Shown piece by piece: positions 1-10,281 of a stretch of 64,000 nucleotides of DNA (positions are counted from its first letter, which is position 1; the number at the start of each line of letters is the position of its first letter). The position numbers were made by a program, and so were the translations under genes. The notes beneath the pieces are model-generated. The model was not told where the DNA came from. It ran no database searches and saw nothing but the letters and a program-made list of their open reading frames with translations. The DNA comes from Virgibacillus sp. NKC19-16. GTDB taxonomy: Bacteria; Bacillota; Bacilli; Bacillales; Amphibacillaceae. The stretch spans positions 740,001-804,000 of the forward strand of contig NZ_CP074373.1 in NCBI RefSeq assembly GCF_021560035.1. The letters run 5' to 3'.

Positions 1-2
1 CG

Positions 3-869
3 GAAATTGCCTCCAGACACCATGTCGAGCAGATGACAATCGTGTTGGAACAAGCATTTGAAGAAGCTAAGCTAGCATGGGAATCGATTGATGCAATAGC
101 TGTAACAGAAGGCCCGGGTCTTGTTGGAGCATTACTTGTCGGTGTTAATTCTGCAAAGGGTCTGGCTTTTGCAAAACAAAAGCCGTTGGTCGGCGTACAT
201 CACATTGCTGGCCATATCTACGCAAATCGATTGGAAGAGGAATTTGAATTTCCGCTCCTTGCTCTAATCGTTTCAGGTGGTCATACAGAACTTGTCTTGA
301 TGAGGGATCATGGGAATTATGAACTGATTGGTGAAACACGTGATGATGCAGCCGGAGAGGCTTATGATAAGGTTGCTCGAATGTTGAATTTGCCGTATCC
401 GGGTGGCCCGGAAGTCGATCGCTTAGCTGCCAAAGGCGTGGAAAATATAACATTTCCACGGGCATGGTTAGATGAGGGAAGCTATGATTTTAGTTTTAGT
501 GGACTTAAATCTTCCGTTATTAACACTATCCACAACGGGCAACAACGTGGGGATGAATTAAAAGCCGAGGATATTGCCGCGAGTTTTCAGGCAAGTGTTG
601 TTGATGTATTGACAACAAAAACAGTAAAAGCAGCAAAACAGTATAACGCAAAACAAGTCATTGTTGCTGGTGGCGTAGCTGCAAATAAAGGATTGAGAAC
701 CGCAATGAAGGAGCAATTTGCCCAAATGCAAATCCCGTTATTAATTCCGCCATTAAAGTTATGTACAGATAATGCAGCAATGATTGCAGCTGCTGGGACG
801 ATTGCTTTTGAACAGGGAAAACGATCAGAACTGGACCTTAATGCACGTTCTTCATTAGAATTGAATTAA
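3..869 (+). CDS. tsaD: TsaD, tRNA N6-threonylcarbamoyladenosine transferase subunit (5' end outside window)
   Basis: TsaD with TsaB and TsaE transfers threonylcarbamoyl from TC-AMP to A37 of ANN-decoding tRNAs in the cytoplasm. The frame is already open at base 3 ([10 protein letters not shown]), so the gene starts upstream; about 288 residues of a family of about 340 are visible. Family motifs seen: [13 protein letters not shown], the metal-binding [54 protein letters not shown], and the C-terminal [12 protein letters not shown]. The gene is intact at its 3' end and is followed by an unusual run of DnaA boxes. The internal ATG at 33 is not the start. Confidence 0.97.
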   Translation, partial: EIASRHHVEQMTIVLEQAFEEAKLAWESIDAIAVTEGPGLVGALLVGVNSAKGLAFAKQKPLVGVHHIAGHIYANRLEEEFEFPLLALIVSGGHTELVLMRDHGNYELIGETRDDAAGEAYDKVARMLNLPYPGGPEVDRLAAKGVENITFPRAWLDEGSYDFSFSGLKSSVINTIHNGQQRGDELKAEDIAASFQASVVDVLTTKTVKAAKQYNAKQVIVAGGVAANKGLRTAMKEQFAQMQIPLLIPPLKLCTDNAAMIAAAGTIAFEQGKRSELDLNARSSLELN

Positions 870-873
870 CAAG

Positions 874-1037
874 TTATTCACAGGGATGTGGATGATATTC
901 AAGAGAACGCGATTTATCTATGATGGTTTTGTGGATGAAAAATGTGGGTAAAATCTATAAATACTGTGGATAATGTGCATAACTTTGTTAACAACTTGTG
1001 TTTACGCTATTTTTTGGGGAGTCCTCCCTGTGGATTA
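874..1037. promoter_or_regulatory. Cluster of DnaA-box-like 9-mers
   Basis: Between tsaD and the RodA-like gene there are at least seven 9-mers equal or one mismatch from TTATCCACA or its complement: TTATTCACA (874), TGTGGATGA (887, 930), TGTGGGTAA (943), TGTGGATAA (965, perfect), TGTGCATAA (974) and TGTGGATTA (1029). Most have the same orientation. B. subtilis is known to carry DnaA-box clusters outside oriC, one of them near gcp (tsaD), that titrate DnaA. The conserved neighbour suggests the same role here. No dnaA/dnaN genes or AT-rich unwinding element are seen, so this is not oriC. Confidence 0.7.
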
Positions 1038-1088
1038 CTAAAATTAATCAACATTTGATAGAGGAAAGAAATTTGGTGAGATATTGCT

Positions 1089-2258
1089 ATGTCTAAAAAG
1101 CAATCCTATTATATACAAAGTGATTTTATATTTTTATTTATTTTATTTGTTTGTACCAGCTTACTTGCGCTATATAATGCACAGCAGTTAGAACAAAATG
1201 AAGGAAGTAATTTTGTTCTCTTGCAGGCCATCTGGTTTAGTATTGGTGCGTGTGTTGTAGCAGCTATTCAATTCATTGATATGGACCAATTATATAAAGC
1301 TAGTATTTTTATCTATGGATTTGGTGTGCTTGTTCTTGCTGTATTGTTAGTGAGTCCGGAAAGTATTGCGCAGCCGGTGAATGGTGCGAAAAGCTGGTTT
1401 CAGTTGTTTGGTGTTTCTATGCAGCCAGGCGAGTTTGCGAAGATTTCCACCATTATATTTTTGGCGGCAACGATAAGCAGGCATAAAACAAAATTTGAAG
1501 CAAATACATTGAAAACAGATAGCTATTTATTGCTCAAACTTATTACAATTACAGTTATCCCGGTTTTTCTTATTATGCAGCAGCCTGACTTTGGAACGGC
1601 TATGGTTTATCTGTTTATTGTGGGTATCATTATTATTTTGTCCGGAATCGATTGGAAAATTATAACGGCGTTAATTGTTGGCAGTTTGACAATCCTCGCA
1701 GCAGTCTTTACACTTGTTATCCAATTCCCTGAAGCTGCCGGGGAGCTTGGAATTGAGCGATATCAGGTGGACCGGATAATGACCTGGTTTGACCCAACTC
1801 AACCTTCCAGTGACGCAACCTGGCACTTTGATCGTGCCCATATGGCATTGGGGTCAGGAAGTCTATTTGGCAAAGGCTTGGGCAACTTGGAAGTGCCATA
1901 TCCAGAGGCACACACCGACTTTATCTTTTCTGTTATTGGAGAAAGCTTTGGTTTTATAGGTAGCGCAGTTGTCATCTTCTTGTATTTTATGCTGTTATAT
2001 AAGTTGGTAACGCTGGGGTTAAATACGTTTAGACATTCGCCATTTGCAGCATATTTATGCTTTGGTTACTTCAGTTTAATACTGATTCATGTATTTCAAA
2101 ATATCGGTATGACGGTTGGAATTATGCCGGTTACTGGTATTCCGCTACTGTTAATCAGCTATGGCGGGAGTTCCGTATTATCCACCATGATTGGATACGG
2201 AATCGTCTATCGGGTAGCAGTGGAACATACCATACAAAGTGATTATCTTTTTAAATAG
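1089..2258 (+). CDS. rodA: FtsW/RodA/SpoVE family peptidoglycan glycosyltransferase (RodA-like)
   Basis: SEDS-family polytopic membrane protein, 389 aa with about ten membrane segments, predicted to polymerise lipid II with a class B PBP partner during wall elongation. Seen: PVNGAKSWFQL and QPGEFAKI near residue 100-115, DFGTAMVYLF, an extracellular loop with HFDRAHMALGSGSLFGKG, PYPEAHTDFIFSVIGESFG carrying family Asp/Glu residues, and the C-terminal GIPLLLISYGGSS motif. The start ATG at 1089 follows GGTGAG. The gene stands alone between tsaD and a convergent gene. RodA is preferred over FtsW or SpoVE because of length and loop, but paralogues exist in Bacillaceae, so the symbol is tentative. 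Confidence 0.85.
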   Translation: MSKKQSYYIQSDFIFLFILFVCTSLLALYNAQQLEQNEGSNFVLLQAIWFSIGACVVAAIQFIDMDQLYKASIFIYGFGVLVLAVLLVSPESIAQPVNGAKSWFQLFGVSMQPGEFAKISTIIFLAATISRHKTKFEANTLKTDSYLLLKLITITVIPVFLIMQQPDFGTAMVYLFIVGIIIILSGIDWKIITALIVGSLTILAAVFTLVIQFPEAAGELGIERYQVDRIMTWFDPTQPSSDATWHFDRAHMALGSGSLFGKGLGNLEVPYPEAHTDFIFSVIGESFGFIGSAVVIFLYFMLLYKLVTLGLNTFRHSPFAAYLCFGYFSLILIHVFQNIGMTVGIMPVTGIPLLLISYGGSSVLSTMIGYGIVYRVAVEHTIQSDYLFK

Positions 2259-2260
2259 GT

Positions 2261-2298
2261 AAGACCCGCATGAACAATATCATGTGGGTCTTTGTTTT
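2261..2298. terminator. Bidirectional rho-independent terminator
   Basis: AGACCCgCATG and CATGtGGGTCT form a stem around a short loop, followed by TTGTTTT on the + strand. It sits between the convergent RodA-like and CNNM genes and probably serves both. Confidence 0.8.
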
Positions 2299-3607
2299 AT
2301 TCTTCTTCTTTGGTTGTTGCTACTACTTTTTCGATTCGTTTCTCCGTTACTTCTTCGACTTCAAAAACGATGTTCTCGTAATTCACTGTAGCTTTTTCTC
2401 CTGCGTGCGGGAAATAACCGAGCTGGTCAATGAGGAAGCCACTTAATGTATCATACGTTTCTGTAGGCAATTCGATCTCGAGTACATCTTCTACTTCGTG
2501 GAGATGAATGGTACCGACAATGGAAAATGTTGCTGGGTCAATCTTTTTGATTTCTTCCTCGGATACGTTAGCGCCGTCGCTCTCACTAAATATATCCCCA
2601 ACGATTTCCTCAATGACATCCTCGATAGTAATTAAACCTTCCGTGCCACCATATTCATCAAGTACGATGGCAATATGCATGTTGTTCTTCTGCATGTCTT
2701 TGAATAAAATATCTATATGCTGGGTTTCTAATACAAAATAGGGCTTACGGATCATTTCTTTTAGATTAAAAGCTCCCTCGTCCCGATGATCCAATTGAAG
2801 TAAATCTTTTGCATGTAAGATCCCAATAATATTATCGATGTCCCCTTCATATACAGGGAACCGGGTGTATTTCTCCTTATTTACTAATTTAATGGTTTCA
2901 TCCAACGTAGCATCAATGGATAAAACAGACATATCCGTCCGGTGTGTGATAATATCGGAAGCATCCTTATCATTGAATTCAAAGATATTTTGAATCATGA
3001 CATGTTCACCCTTCTGGATTGTCCCTTTTTCCCCGCCGGCTTCAACCATTATTCTAATGTCTTCTTCTGTTGCTTCTTCGTTATCTGCATCTGGATCAAC
3101 GCCAAACAATTTAACAGTGTTATTTGTGGAAAATTGCAGGAACTTTACTATAGGTAAACAGATTTTAAATAACCAAGTTACGGGTGTAGTAGCGATATTT
3201 GCAATTAATTCAGCTTTCTGCAGTGCAAGCTGTTTTGGGACAAGCTCCCCAAAAACCAGGGTGAAATAGGATAGGATAATGGTTATTGCAACAACGGAAA
3301 TCGTCTCAAGCACGTCTTGAGAAATCGGGACACCTAAATTATATAACGCCTCAGCCAGTGGCCCTGCAAAGAAGTCGGCTGCAAAAGCACTTGCTAAAAA
3401 CCCGGCTAATGTAATCCCGATCTGAATGGTTGCAAGGAAACGGCTTGGTTCATTGATAAGATTATAAAGCTTTTGCGCCTTTTTATCTCCGTCATCAGCC
3501 ATTCGCTTGACTTTATTTTCATTTAATGAAACGAAAGCTATCTCTGATGCGGCAAAAAATGCGTTCAGTAAAAGTAATACGATAAGAACACCTATAGCAC
3601 TAGCCAA
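2297..3607 (-). CDS. CNNM-type (DUF21) transmembrane protein with CBS pair and CorC_HlyC domain
   Basis: Membrane protein of 436 aa often annotated hemolysin C family. Order: DUF21/CNNM domain with four membrane segments (residues about 1-190, starting MASAIGVLIVLLLLNAFFAASEIAF), a CBS pair (about 205-325, containing ITHRTDMSVLSID and DEYGGTEGLITIEDVIEEIVGDI), then a CorC_HlyC domain (about 345-430). The family is linked to Mg2+ homeostasis or efflux (MpfA, CorC, CNNM). The DEYGGT...EDVxExxxGDI signature is complete. Monocistronic; its 3' end overlaps the shared terminator with the RodA-like gene. Transport substrate is inferred from the family. Confidence 0.9.
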   Translation of the reverse strand: MASAIGVLIVLLLLNAFFAASEIAFVSLNENKVKRMADDGDKKAQKLYNLINEPSRFLATIQIGITLAGFLASAFAADFFAGPLAEALYNLGVPISQDVLETISVVAITIILSYFTLVFGELVPKQLALQKAELIANIATTPVTWLFKICLPIVKFLQFSTNNTVKLFGVDPDADNEEATEEDIRIMVEAGGEKGTIQKGEHVMIQNIFEFNDKDASDIITHRTDMSVLSIDATLDETIKLVNKEKYTRFPVYEGDIDNIIGILHAKDLLQLDHRDEGAFNLKEMIRKPYFVLETQHIDILFKDMQKNNMHIAIVLDEYGGTEGLITIEDVIEEIVGDIFSESDGANVSEEEIKKIDPATFSIVGTIHLHEVEDVLEIELPTETYDTLSGFLIDQLGYFPHAGEKATVNYENIVFEVEEVTEKRIEKVVATTKEEE

Positions 3608-3697
3608 TTATTTTAACCTCCATATAATTTGAAACATCTTACGTAATCTGTATAGTTGTCTACCATAATTATAAGCCTATCTCATTTTTGATACAAA

Positions 3698-5620
3698 TTA
3701 TTCTTCTTGCAGTGCCGTCCATTCTTCCATTAATGGATCAATTTGCTGTTTGAGCTCACTTGTTTGTTTGGTGAGTTCCAATGCTTTTTCGTGATCCTGG
3801 TAGATATCCGGTTCGGTCATCTTTTCTTCCAGTATGGCAATTTCGAGTTCCAGTTTTTCAATTGTTTCTTCCAGTTCAGCAATACGGCGCTGTTTCTTTC
3901 TTTCCTCGCGCTGGGCTTGTTTATCTTCCTGGAAGCTGCGTTTTTTCTGATCGGTTTTCTGAACGGTTTCTTCTGTTTGCTGCAGTCTGGCTATTTCGGC
4001 CTCTTCTTGCTTCTTTTCCATATAATAATCATAATCACCTAAATAAATCGTTATACCACCCGTTTGCATTTCTGCTACTTGATCGGTTATTTTATTAATA
4101 AAATAACGGTCATGGGATACGAAAATGATTGTTCCGGGAAAATCAATCAATGCTGCTTCCAGTACCTCTTTACTATCAATATCTAAGTGATTTGTCGGTT
4201 CATCCAAAATTAGGAGATTAGCTTTTTGCATCATTAATTTGGCTAACGCAAGACGTGCTTTCTCGCCGCCGCTTAGAGAGTTAACAAGCTTTAACACATC
4301 GTCACCGGAAAAAAGGAAATTCCCTAAAACGGTTCGAATGTCCTTCTCATTAACATTTGGATACGCGTCCCATAGCTCGAGCAGTACTGTCTTGGAGGAG
4401 GATAAATTTGCCTGCTCTTGATCATAATACCCGATTTGCACGTTTGTTCCTGGTTGCACCTGTCCACTAGTGGGTTTCACGCTTCCTAAGATTGCTTTTA
4501 ACAATGTTGTTTTCCCAACACCATTTGGCCCGATCAAAGCAATTCGTTCACCCCTGTTCACATGCAGATTTACACTTGAAAATAAATTACCGCTCTCTTC
4601 CTCATAGCGAAACGATAGATCGTCTATTTTAAGGACATCATTGCCGCTTCTTCTATTAATCTGGAAAGAGAAATTTGCTGAAATCTCAGCGCCTAATGGT
4701 TTATCTAATTTTTCCATCTTCTGCAGCTGTTTCCTGCGGCTTTGTGCGCGTTTTGTTGTCGATGCACGGGCAATATTACGCTGGATAAAATCTTCCATTT
4801 TGTTAATTTCGGTTTGCTGTTTCTCAAATTCGTTTAATTCCTTCTCATAATCAATGGCTTTTTGCTCTAGATATTTGCTGTAGCTCCCATGGTATTTCTT
4901 CGTTTTATGGCGGGAAATTTCATAAACAATAGCCACCGTTTTATCTAGAAAATAACGATCATGGGAAACAATCACTACCGCACCGGGATAGCTCATAAGA
5001 TAGTTTTCCAGCCACCCAAGTGTATCAATATCCAAATGGTTTGTTGGCTCATCTAATAGGAGCAGTTCCGGTTTTTTTAATAAAAGTTGTCCTAATGCCA
5101 GGCGTGTCTTTTGCCCGCCGCTGAGTTCATTAATAGGTGTGTTGTAATCATAATCCTGAAAATTCAAGCCGGTCAGCACTGCCTTGATATCTGCTTCATA
5201 GGTGTAGCCACCCTCGTTTTGAAACGTTTGTTGCAACTTATCATAATCCTGCAGAAGTTTTTCATAATGTGTGCCGGAGAGTTCTGATGCTTGTTCCATT
5301 TTTCGTTCCATGGCTCTGAGTTCCTGTTCTTGAGCGGTTAAGTGCTGGAATACATCAGCCATTTCATCCCAAATTGTTTTTACAGAATCTAAAGCTGTAT
5401 GCTGCGATAAATATCCGATCGTAAGGTTTTTTGGCCTAAATAATTCACCTTCGTCATAGGTTAACTCGCTGGCCATAATTTTGAGTAACGTCGATTTACC
5501 TGAACCGTTTCTCCCAACAATAGCTATTCGATCATTGCTTTTCACTTCAAGTTTTACATTTGATAAAATTTCATCAGCCCCGAAAGATTTCGAAAGCTCA
5601 TTTAATTGCATTACTATCAT
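3698..5620 (-). CDS. ydiF: ABC-F family ATPase, YdiF type
   Basis: Soluble tandem ABC ATPase of about 640 aa acting on ribosomes, not a transporter: no membrane segments. First cassette has GRNGSGKST, LSGGQKTRLALG and LLLLDEPTNHLD; second has GPNGVGKTTLLK, LSGGEKARLALAK and LLILDEPTNHLD. The two are joined by a charged P-site tRNA-interacting linker, and a lysine/glutamate-rich coiled coil lies at the C-terminus (about residues 555-640). I take the start at 5620 (MIVMQLNEL), preceded by GAGGTGA; the frame extends upstream to 5653 but without a ribosome site. Divergent from rex, as in B. subtilis ydiF/rex. Confidence 0.9.
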   Translation of the reverse strand: MIVMQLNELSKSFGADEILSNVKLEVKSNDRIAIVGRNGSGKSTLLKIMASELTYDEGELFRPKNLTIGYLSQHTALDSVKTIWDEMADVFQHLTAQEQELRAMERKMEQASELSGTHYEKLLQDYDKLQQTFQNEGGYTYEADIKAVLTGLNFQDYDYNTPINELSGGQKTRLALGQLLLKKPELLLLDEPTNHLDIDTLGWLENYLMSYPGAVVIVSHDRYFLDKTVAIVYEISRHKTKKYHGSYSKYLEQKAIDYEKELNEFEKQQTEINKMEDFIQRNIARASTTKRAQSRRKQLQKMEKLDKPLGAEISANFSFQINRRSGNDVLKIDDLSFRYEEESGNLFSSVNLHVNRGERIALIGPNGVGKTTLLKAILGSVKPTSGQVQPGTNVQIGYYDQEQANLSSSKTVLLELWDAYPNVNEKDIRTVLGNFLFSGDDVLKLVNSLSGGEKARLALAKLMMQKANLLILDEPTNHLDIDSKEVLEAALIDFPGTIIFVSHDRYFINKITDQVAEMQTGGITIYLGDYDYYMEKKQEEAEIARLQQTEETVQKTDQKKRSFQEDKQAQREERKKQRRIAELEETIEKLELEIAILEEKMTEPDIYQDHEKALELTKQTSELKQQIDPLMEEWTALQEE

Positions 5621-5674
5621 TTCGTTCACCTCATCTACCCCAGTGTATCGCACTCAGAATCTTTGGGGCAACAA

Positions 5675-5692
5675 TTGTGAAATTAATCACGA
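5675..5692. promoter_or_regulatory. Putative Rex operator
   Basis: TTGTGAAATTAATCACGA matches the Rex box TTGTGAA-N4-TTCACAA at 16 of 18 positions. It lies in the divergent ydiF/rex interval, consistent with autoregulation of rex or control of the leftward gene. Confidence 0.6.
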
Positions 5693-5841
5693 CTTTCTCT
5701 GAGATTTCTGCTAAAATGAGGGGTAGACCATTAGAAGGCAGTTAAGAAAGTATAAAATACTTTCTTACTGCATAAGTGCAACTAAGGCTGTCACCCAAAA
5801 GCTTGGTGCAACCAAGTTTTCTAACGAAGAGAGGAATAACT

Positions 5842-6492
5842 ATGGATCAGAATAAGATACCACAGGCAACAGCGAAGCGTTTACCTTTATATTATCGATT
5901 TTTAAATAATTTAAACCATCAGGGGAAGTCACGCGTCTCTTCAAAAGAACTTAGTGAAGCAGTAAAGGTAGATTCGGCAACGATTCGAAGGGACTTTTCC
6001 TACTTTGGGGCATTAGGAAAAAAGGGCTATGGCTATAATGTGGAATATTTGCTTGGATTTTTCCGCAAGACATTGGATCAAGATGAGGTGACTGACGTAG
6101 CCTTAATTGGTGTAGGGAATTTAGGAACTGCTTTTTTACATTATAATTTTATGAAAAACAATAATATCCGGATAAAAATGGCTTTTGATACAGACAGGGA
6201 TAAAGCGGATACAGATATTGGCGGAGTGCCGATCTATCATATAGATGATTTGGAAGCGAAAATGGAGGCTATAAAAGTAGTGATTTTAACAATACCCGCA
6301 AGTGAAGCGGAGGGAATTACCGGACGATTGGTGGAGCAGGGAATATCAGGAATTCTTAACTTTACACCTGCACGCCTGACCGTACCACATTATATTCGTG
6401 TACATCATATTGATTTGGCTGTTGAACTACAGGCGCTTGTGTACTTTCTGAAGCATTATCCATTAGAGAGGAAGGGCGAGCTGGATTCGTAG
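5842..6492 (+). CDS. rex: Redox-sensing transcriptional repressor Rex
   Basis: Rex senses the NADH/NAD+ ratio and represses fermentation and respiration genes when NADH is low. The protein is 216 aa from the ATG at 5842, which follows GAGAGG at a good distance; the frame continues upstream to 5776 without support. The N-terminal winged helix is visible ([20 protein letters not shown], residues about 30-50, then GKKGYGYNV). The Rossmann NADH-binding part contains [12 protein letters not shown] (about residue 92). The C-terminal domain-swap helix ends in [13 protein letters not shown]. Syntenic with Bacillus rex. A Rex-like box lies 150 bases upstream. Confidence 0.96.
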   Translation: MDQNKIPQATAKRLPLYYRFLNNLNHQGKSRVSSKELSEAVKVDSATIRRDFSYFGALGKKGYGYNVEYLLGFFRKTLDQDEVTDVALIGVGNLGTAFLHYNFMKNNNIRIKMAFDTDRDKADTDIGGVPIYHIDDLEAKMEAIKVVILTIPASEAEGITGRLVEQGISGILNFTPARLTVPHYIRVHHIDLAVELQALVYFLKHYPLERKGELDS

Positions 6493-6507
6493 TGGTTGGA
6501 AAGCGCG

Positions 6508-6571
6508 AACTCAAGCGAGAGGCACCTCAAATTCGAGCGAGGATCGTGGCAACTCGAGCGGGAGCACCTGC
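6508..6571. repeat. Three degenerate 21-22 bp tandem repeats
   Basis: Units AACTCAAGCGAGAGGCACCTC, AAATTCGAGCGAGGATCGTGG and AACTCGAGCGGGAGCACCTGC (6508, 6529, 6551) are imperfect copies of one sequence, just after rex and before its terminator. An open frame runs through them, but its composition looks like noncoding repeat. Function unknown. Confidence 0.6.
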
Positions 6572-6614
6572 AAATAATTAAAGTGGCTGAAAATATTGGA
6601 TTTTACACAACAAT

Positions 6615-6645
6615 AGGGATACAAATCAGTCTGATTTGTATCCCT
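6615..6645. terminator. Strong inverted repeat, probable rex terminator
   Basis: AGGGATACAAATCAG and CTGATTTGTATCCCT pair perfectly around a single base, giving a 15-bp stem. The T-run is weak (ATATTTTCT). A second hairpin (AACTGAATC...GATTCAGTT, 6663-6689) follows directly and also serves the end of the leftward ydiK. Confidence 0.65.
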
Positions 6646-6689
6646 AAATATTTTCTCCGTTTAACTGAATCCGTTACGCAGATTCAGTT

Positions 6690-6866
6690 CTACTTCTTTT
6701 TCTTTGCCCGAAAGTGGTCGGATAACATTCTAAATCCTACACCGAAATCAAGTGTAGCAACAAGTGCAAAAATGATGGTTGTAAAATCCCATGTTGAATC
6801 CCCAAATTGAGTTGCTAGATATATGAATCCTATACCCATGGCAAAATAAATGATTGCCATACCCAT
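6690..6866 (-). CDS. ydiK: YdiK-like small membrane protein
   Basis: Small protein of 58 aa with two membrane segments (residues 3-18, MAIIYFAMGIGFIYLA, and 29-45, TTIIFALVATLDFGVGF) and a basic tail ending RAKKKK. It starts at 6866, four bases after the ydiL stop; its ribosome site AGGAGG is formed by the last codons of ydiL, so the two genes are translationally linked. The position next to ydiL, before groES, matches B. subtilis ydiK (DUF4305). No function is known. Confidence 0.8.
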   Translation of the reverse strand: MGMAIIYFAMGIGFIYLATQFGDSTWDFTTIIFALVATLDFGVGFRMLSDHFRAKKKK

Positions 6867-6869
6867 AAA

Positions 6870-7583
6870 TTAACCTCCTAAAAAGATCATCTGCATCTGT
6901 TCCAGTTCTCGCTGCATCCGTTCAATGTCCTCCGGAGTCAAACCGAATTGTGCGGCAACGACAATGGTGTTCATTGCCGCATGTACGATAATAGGTACAA
7001 GAATCCGCTTTGTCTTCACATAGAGAAAGGCAAAGACAAACCCCATCGAAGCATAAATTAGGAGGTGTGTAGGATCTAAATGAATAAACCCGAATATTAG
7101 AGCAGACAATAACGCCGCGATAAAGAAGTTAGTCCGTGCATAAAATTGACCAAAAATAATTTTACGGAAGATAATTTCTTCTAACACAGGTGCTATTATC
7201 GCAGGGATAATCATAAATAGTGGCGCAGCACGTGAAATATCCATGATCTGTTGTGTATTCTCAGAGCCAGGGTCGATTCCAAGCAGTTCTATTTCAATCG
7301 TAGCAGCAAGACCTTGAGCTAGGAAGGCCATAAACACCCCAATTATTGACCATCCAATCATAGCCCCAATGGGAGCGGCCTCACGTGAATTTCCGGTTTT
7401 CATATCAGGTCTTAATAAGAAAAGCACAACCACAAGCGCCAAAGCAAAGCTTATAATTGACCAGTAAATAACAGCATCGAATTCACTTATAGGGAGAACT
7501 AAGTACAGGATGGGCGCAAAAATAACCCCCGAAAACTGCATAATAAGATAGGTTAAAATGACCCACCAATATCGTTTTGGCAA
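6870..7583 (-). CDS. ydiL: CPBP family intramembrane metalloprotease, YdiL
   Basis: Polytopic membrane protein of 237 aa of the CAAX-protease/Abi family. The catalytic motifs are present: EEIIFRKIIFG (EExxxR, about residue 138), FGFIHLDP (FxxxH, about 170) and HAAMNTIV (HxxxN, about 205). It has about seven hydrophobic segments. Substrates are unknown for most bacterial members; some process prenylated peptides or act in bacteriocin immunity. First gene of a leftward pair with ydiK, divergent from groESL, as in B. subtilis. Confidence 0.9.
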   Translation of the reverse strand: MPKRYWWVILTYLIMQFSGVIFAPILYLVLPISEFDAVIYWSIISFALALVVVLFLLRPDMKTGNSREAAPIGAMIGWSIIGVFMAFLAQGLAATIEIELLGIDPGSENTQQIMDISRAAPLFMIIPAIIAPVLEEIIFRKIIFGQFYARTNFFIAALLSALIFGFIHLDPTHLLIYASMGFVFAFLYVKTKRILVPIIVHAAMNTIVVAAQFGLTPEDIERMQRELEQMQMIFLGG

Positions 7584-7783
7584 AATATAACGACTCCTTT
7601 AAAAATATATGTACTACTAGTGTATGTTTCATCTAAAGATCTATTTACAATCATACATTTTATCACAGTTTTCCCTCAGATAATAATAGAACGTCTCAGG
7701 GGAGTACCCGAACAGTGCCTGTCACGCCCCGTATTTTGTCGAATGTCGTCATACTAAACTAAAAAATTAGTATCACATTATAC

Positions 7784-7850
7784 TTGCATTTTTAGAAAGA
7801 ATTATTTATTATATTAATTGGGATTAGCACTCGGAGCATAAGAGTGCTAA
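7784..7850 (+). promoter_or_regulatory. groESL promoter with CIRCE operator
   Basis: A sigma-A promoter TTGCAT (7784-7789), 17-base spacer, TATTAT (7807-7812) is followed by the HrcA operator CIRCE, TTAGCACTC-N9-GAGTGCTAA, at 7824-7850. Both arms are perfect. HrcA binding here represses the chaperonin operon without heat stress. Confidence 0.95.
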
Positions 7851-7865
7851 CATGAACAAAAATGA

Positions 7866-9862
<1,997 letters not shown>

Positions 9863-9925
9863 ACATGTCTCCATGCCTGTGATGACAGGCCTTTGCCTTT
9901 ATGCAAAATTGAAAACCTTACAAAA

Positions 9926-9984
9926 TTAAATATAAAGGACGTTTTCGTAGAAGCTGATAATTTTTACGGAGACGTCCTTTTTTC
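9926..9984 (-). pseudogene. Integrase 3'-end remnant and terminator of island 1
   Basis: On the minus strand KKDVSVKIISFYENVLYI followed by a stop aligns with the integrase C-terminus near copy 3 (KKGVFVKVSNFYENTL). Only about the last 18 codons survive. The same bases form an inverted repeat (AAAGGACGTTTTCGTA with TTTTTACGGAGACGTCCTTT) followed on the + strand by TTTTTT, a likely terminator also ending groESL transcription. An AAAACCTTACA motif between it and the attachment site resembles the AAAACCTCACA arm-type repeats at copy 3. Confidence 0.65.
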
Positions 9985-10181
9985 TTTTTATTTACATATG
10001 TCTTTTAACCAGAAAGAAAAAGGGTATAAACAAGAGATGGAAATGTAGGCACAACTCATATAAATCGGTATACTAGGGTTTACTAGTTGCGAAAAAACAC
10101 TCAAAAAGAAATAAAGCATTAGTCACCATAGCTAAAAATAGTCTTGTCAAATGAAGATAGTTTTTCTTTTCAGTTTTAAAA
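9985..10181. other. Noncoding left edge of island 1 with a gene-end relic
   Basis: No intact gene. At 10011-10048 a frame ends QKEKGYKQEMEM-stop; a closely similar end, KKEKEYKQEFEMEM-stop, occurs at 29523-29568, so both are relics of one unidentified gene family. The rest is AT-rich leader of copB. Confidence 0.5.
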
Positions 10182-10202
10182 TTACCCTACATAGGTATAG
10201 TA
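10182..10202. promoter_or_regulatory. Putative CsoR box upstream of copB
   Basis: TTACCCTACATAGGTATAGTA resembles the B. subtilis CsoR site (TACCCTACGGGGGTATGGTA) and overlaps -10-like sequences TATAGT/TATGAT. It lies 80 bases before the copB start, so the P1B-3 ATPase probably belongs to the CsoR regulon. Confidence 0.6.
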
Positions 10203-10281
10203 TGATATAGTAGAAATAAGGAATGGATATTTGTGCAACATATGGAAGGACAAACAAAATAATTTAGAAGGAGTGATATTA

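Noticed and set aside
874-1037. DnaA boxes as a chromosome origin
   Set aside because: No dnaA, dnaN or clear unwinding element; core genes of oriC regions are absent. A titration cluster fits better.
6496-6810. 104-aa open frame after rex
   Set aside because: Runs through tandem repeats, terminator hairpins and the antisense of ydiK; no start signal.
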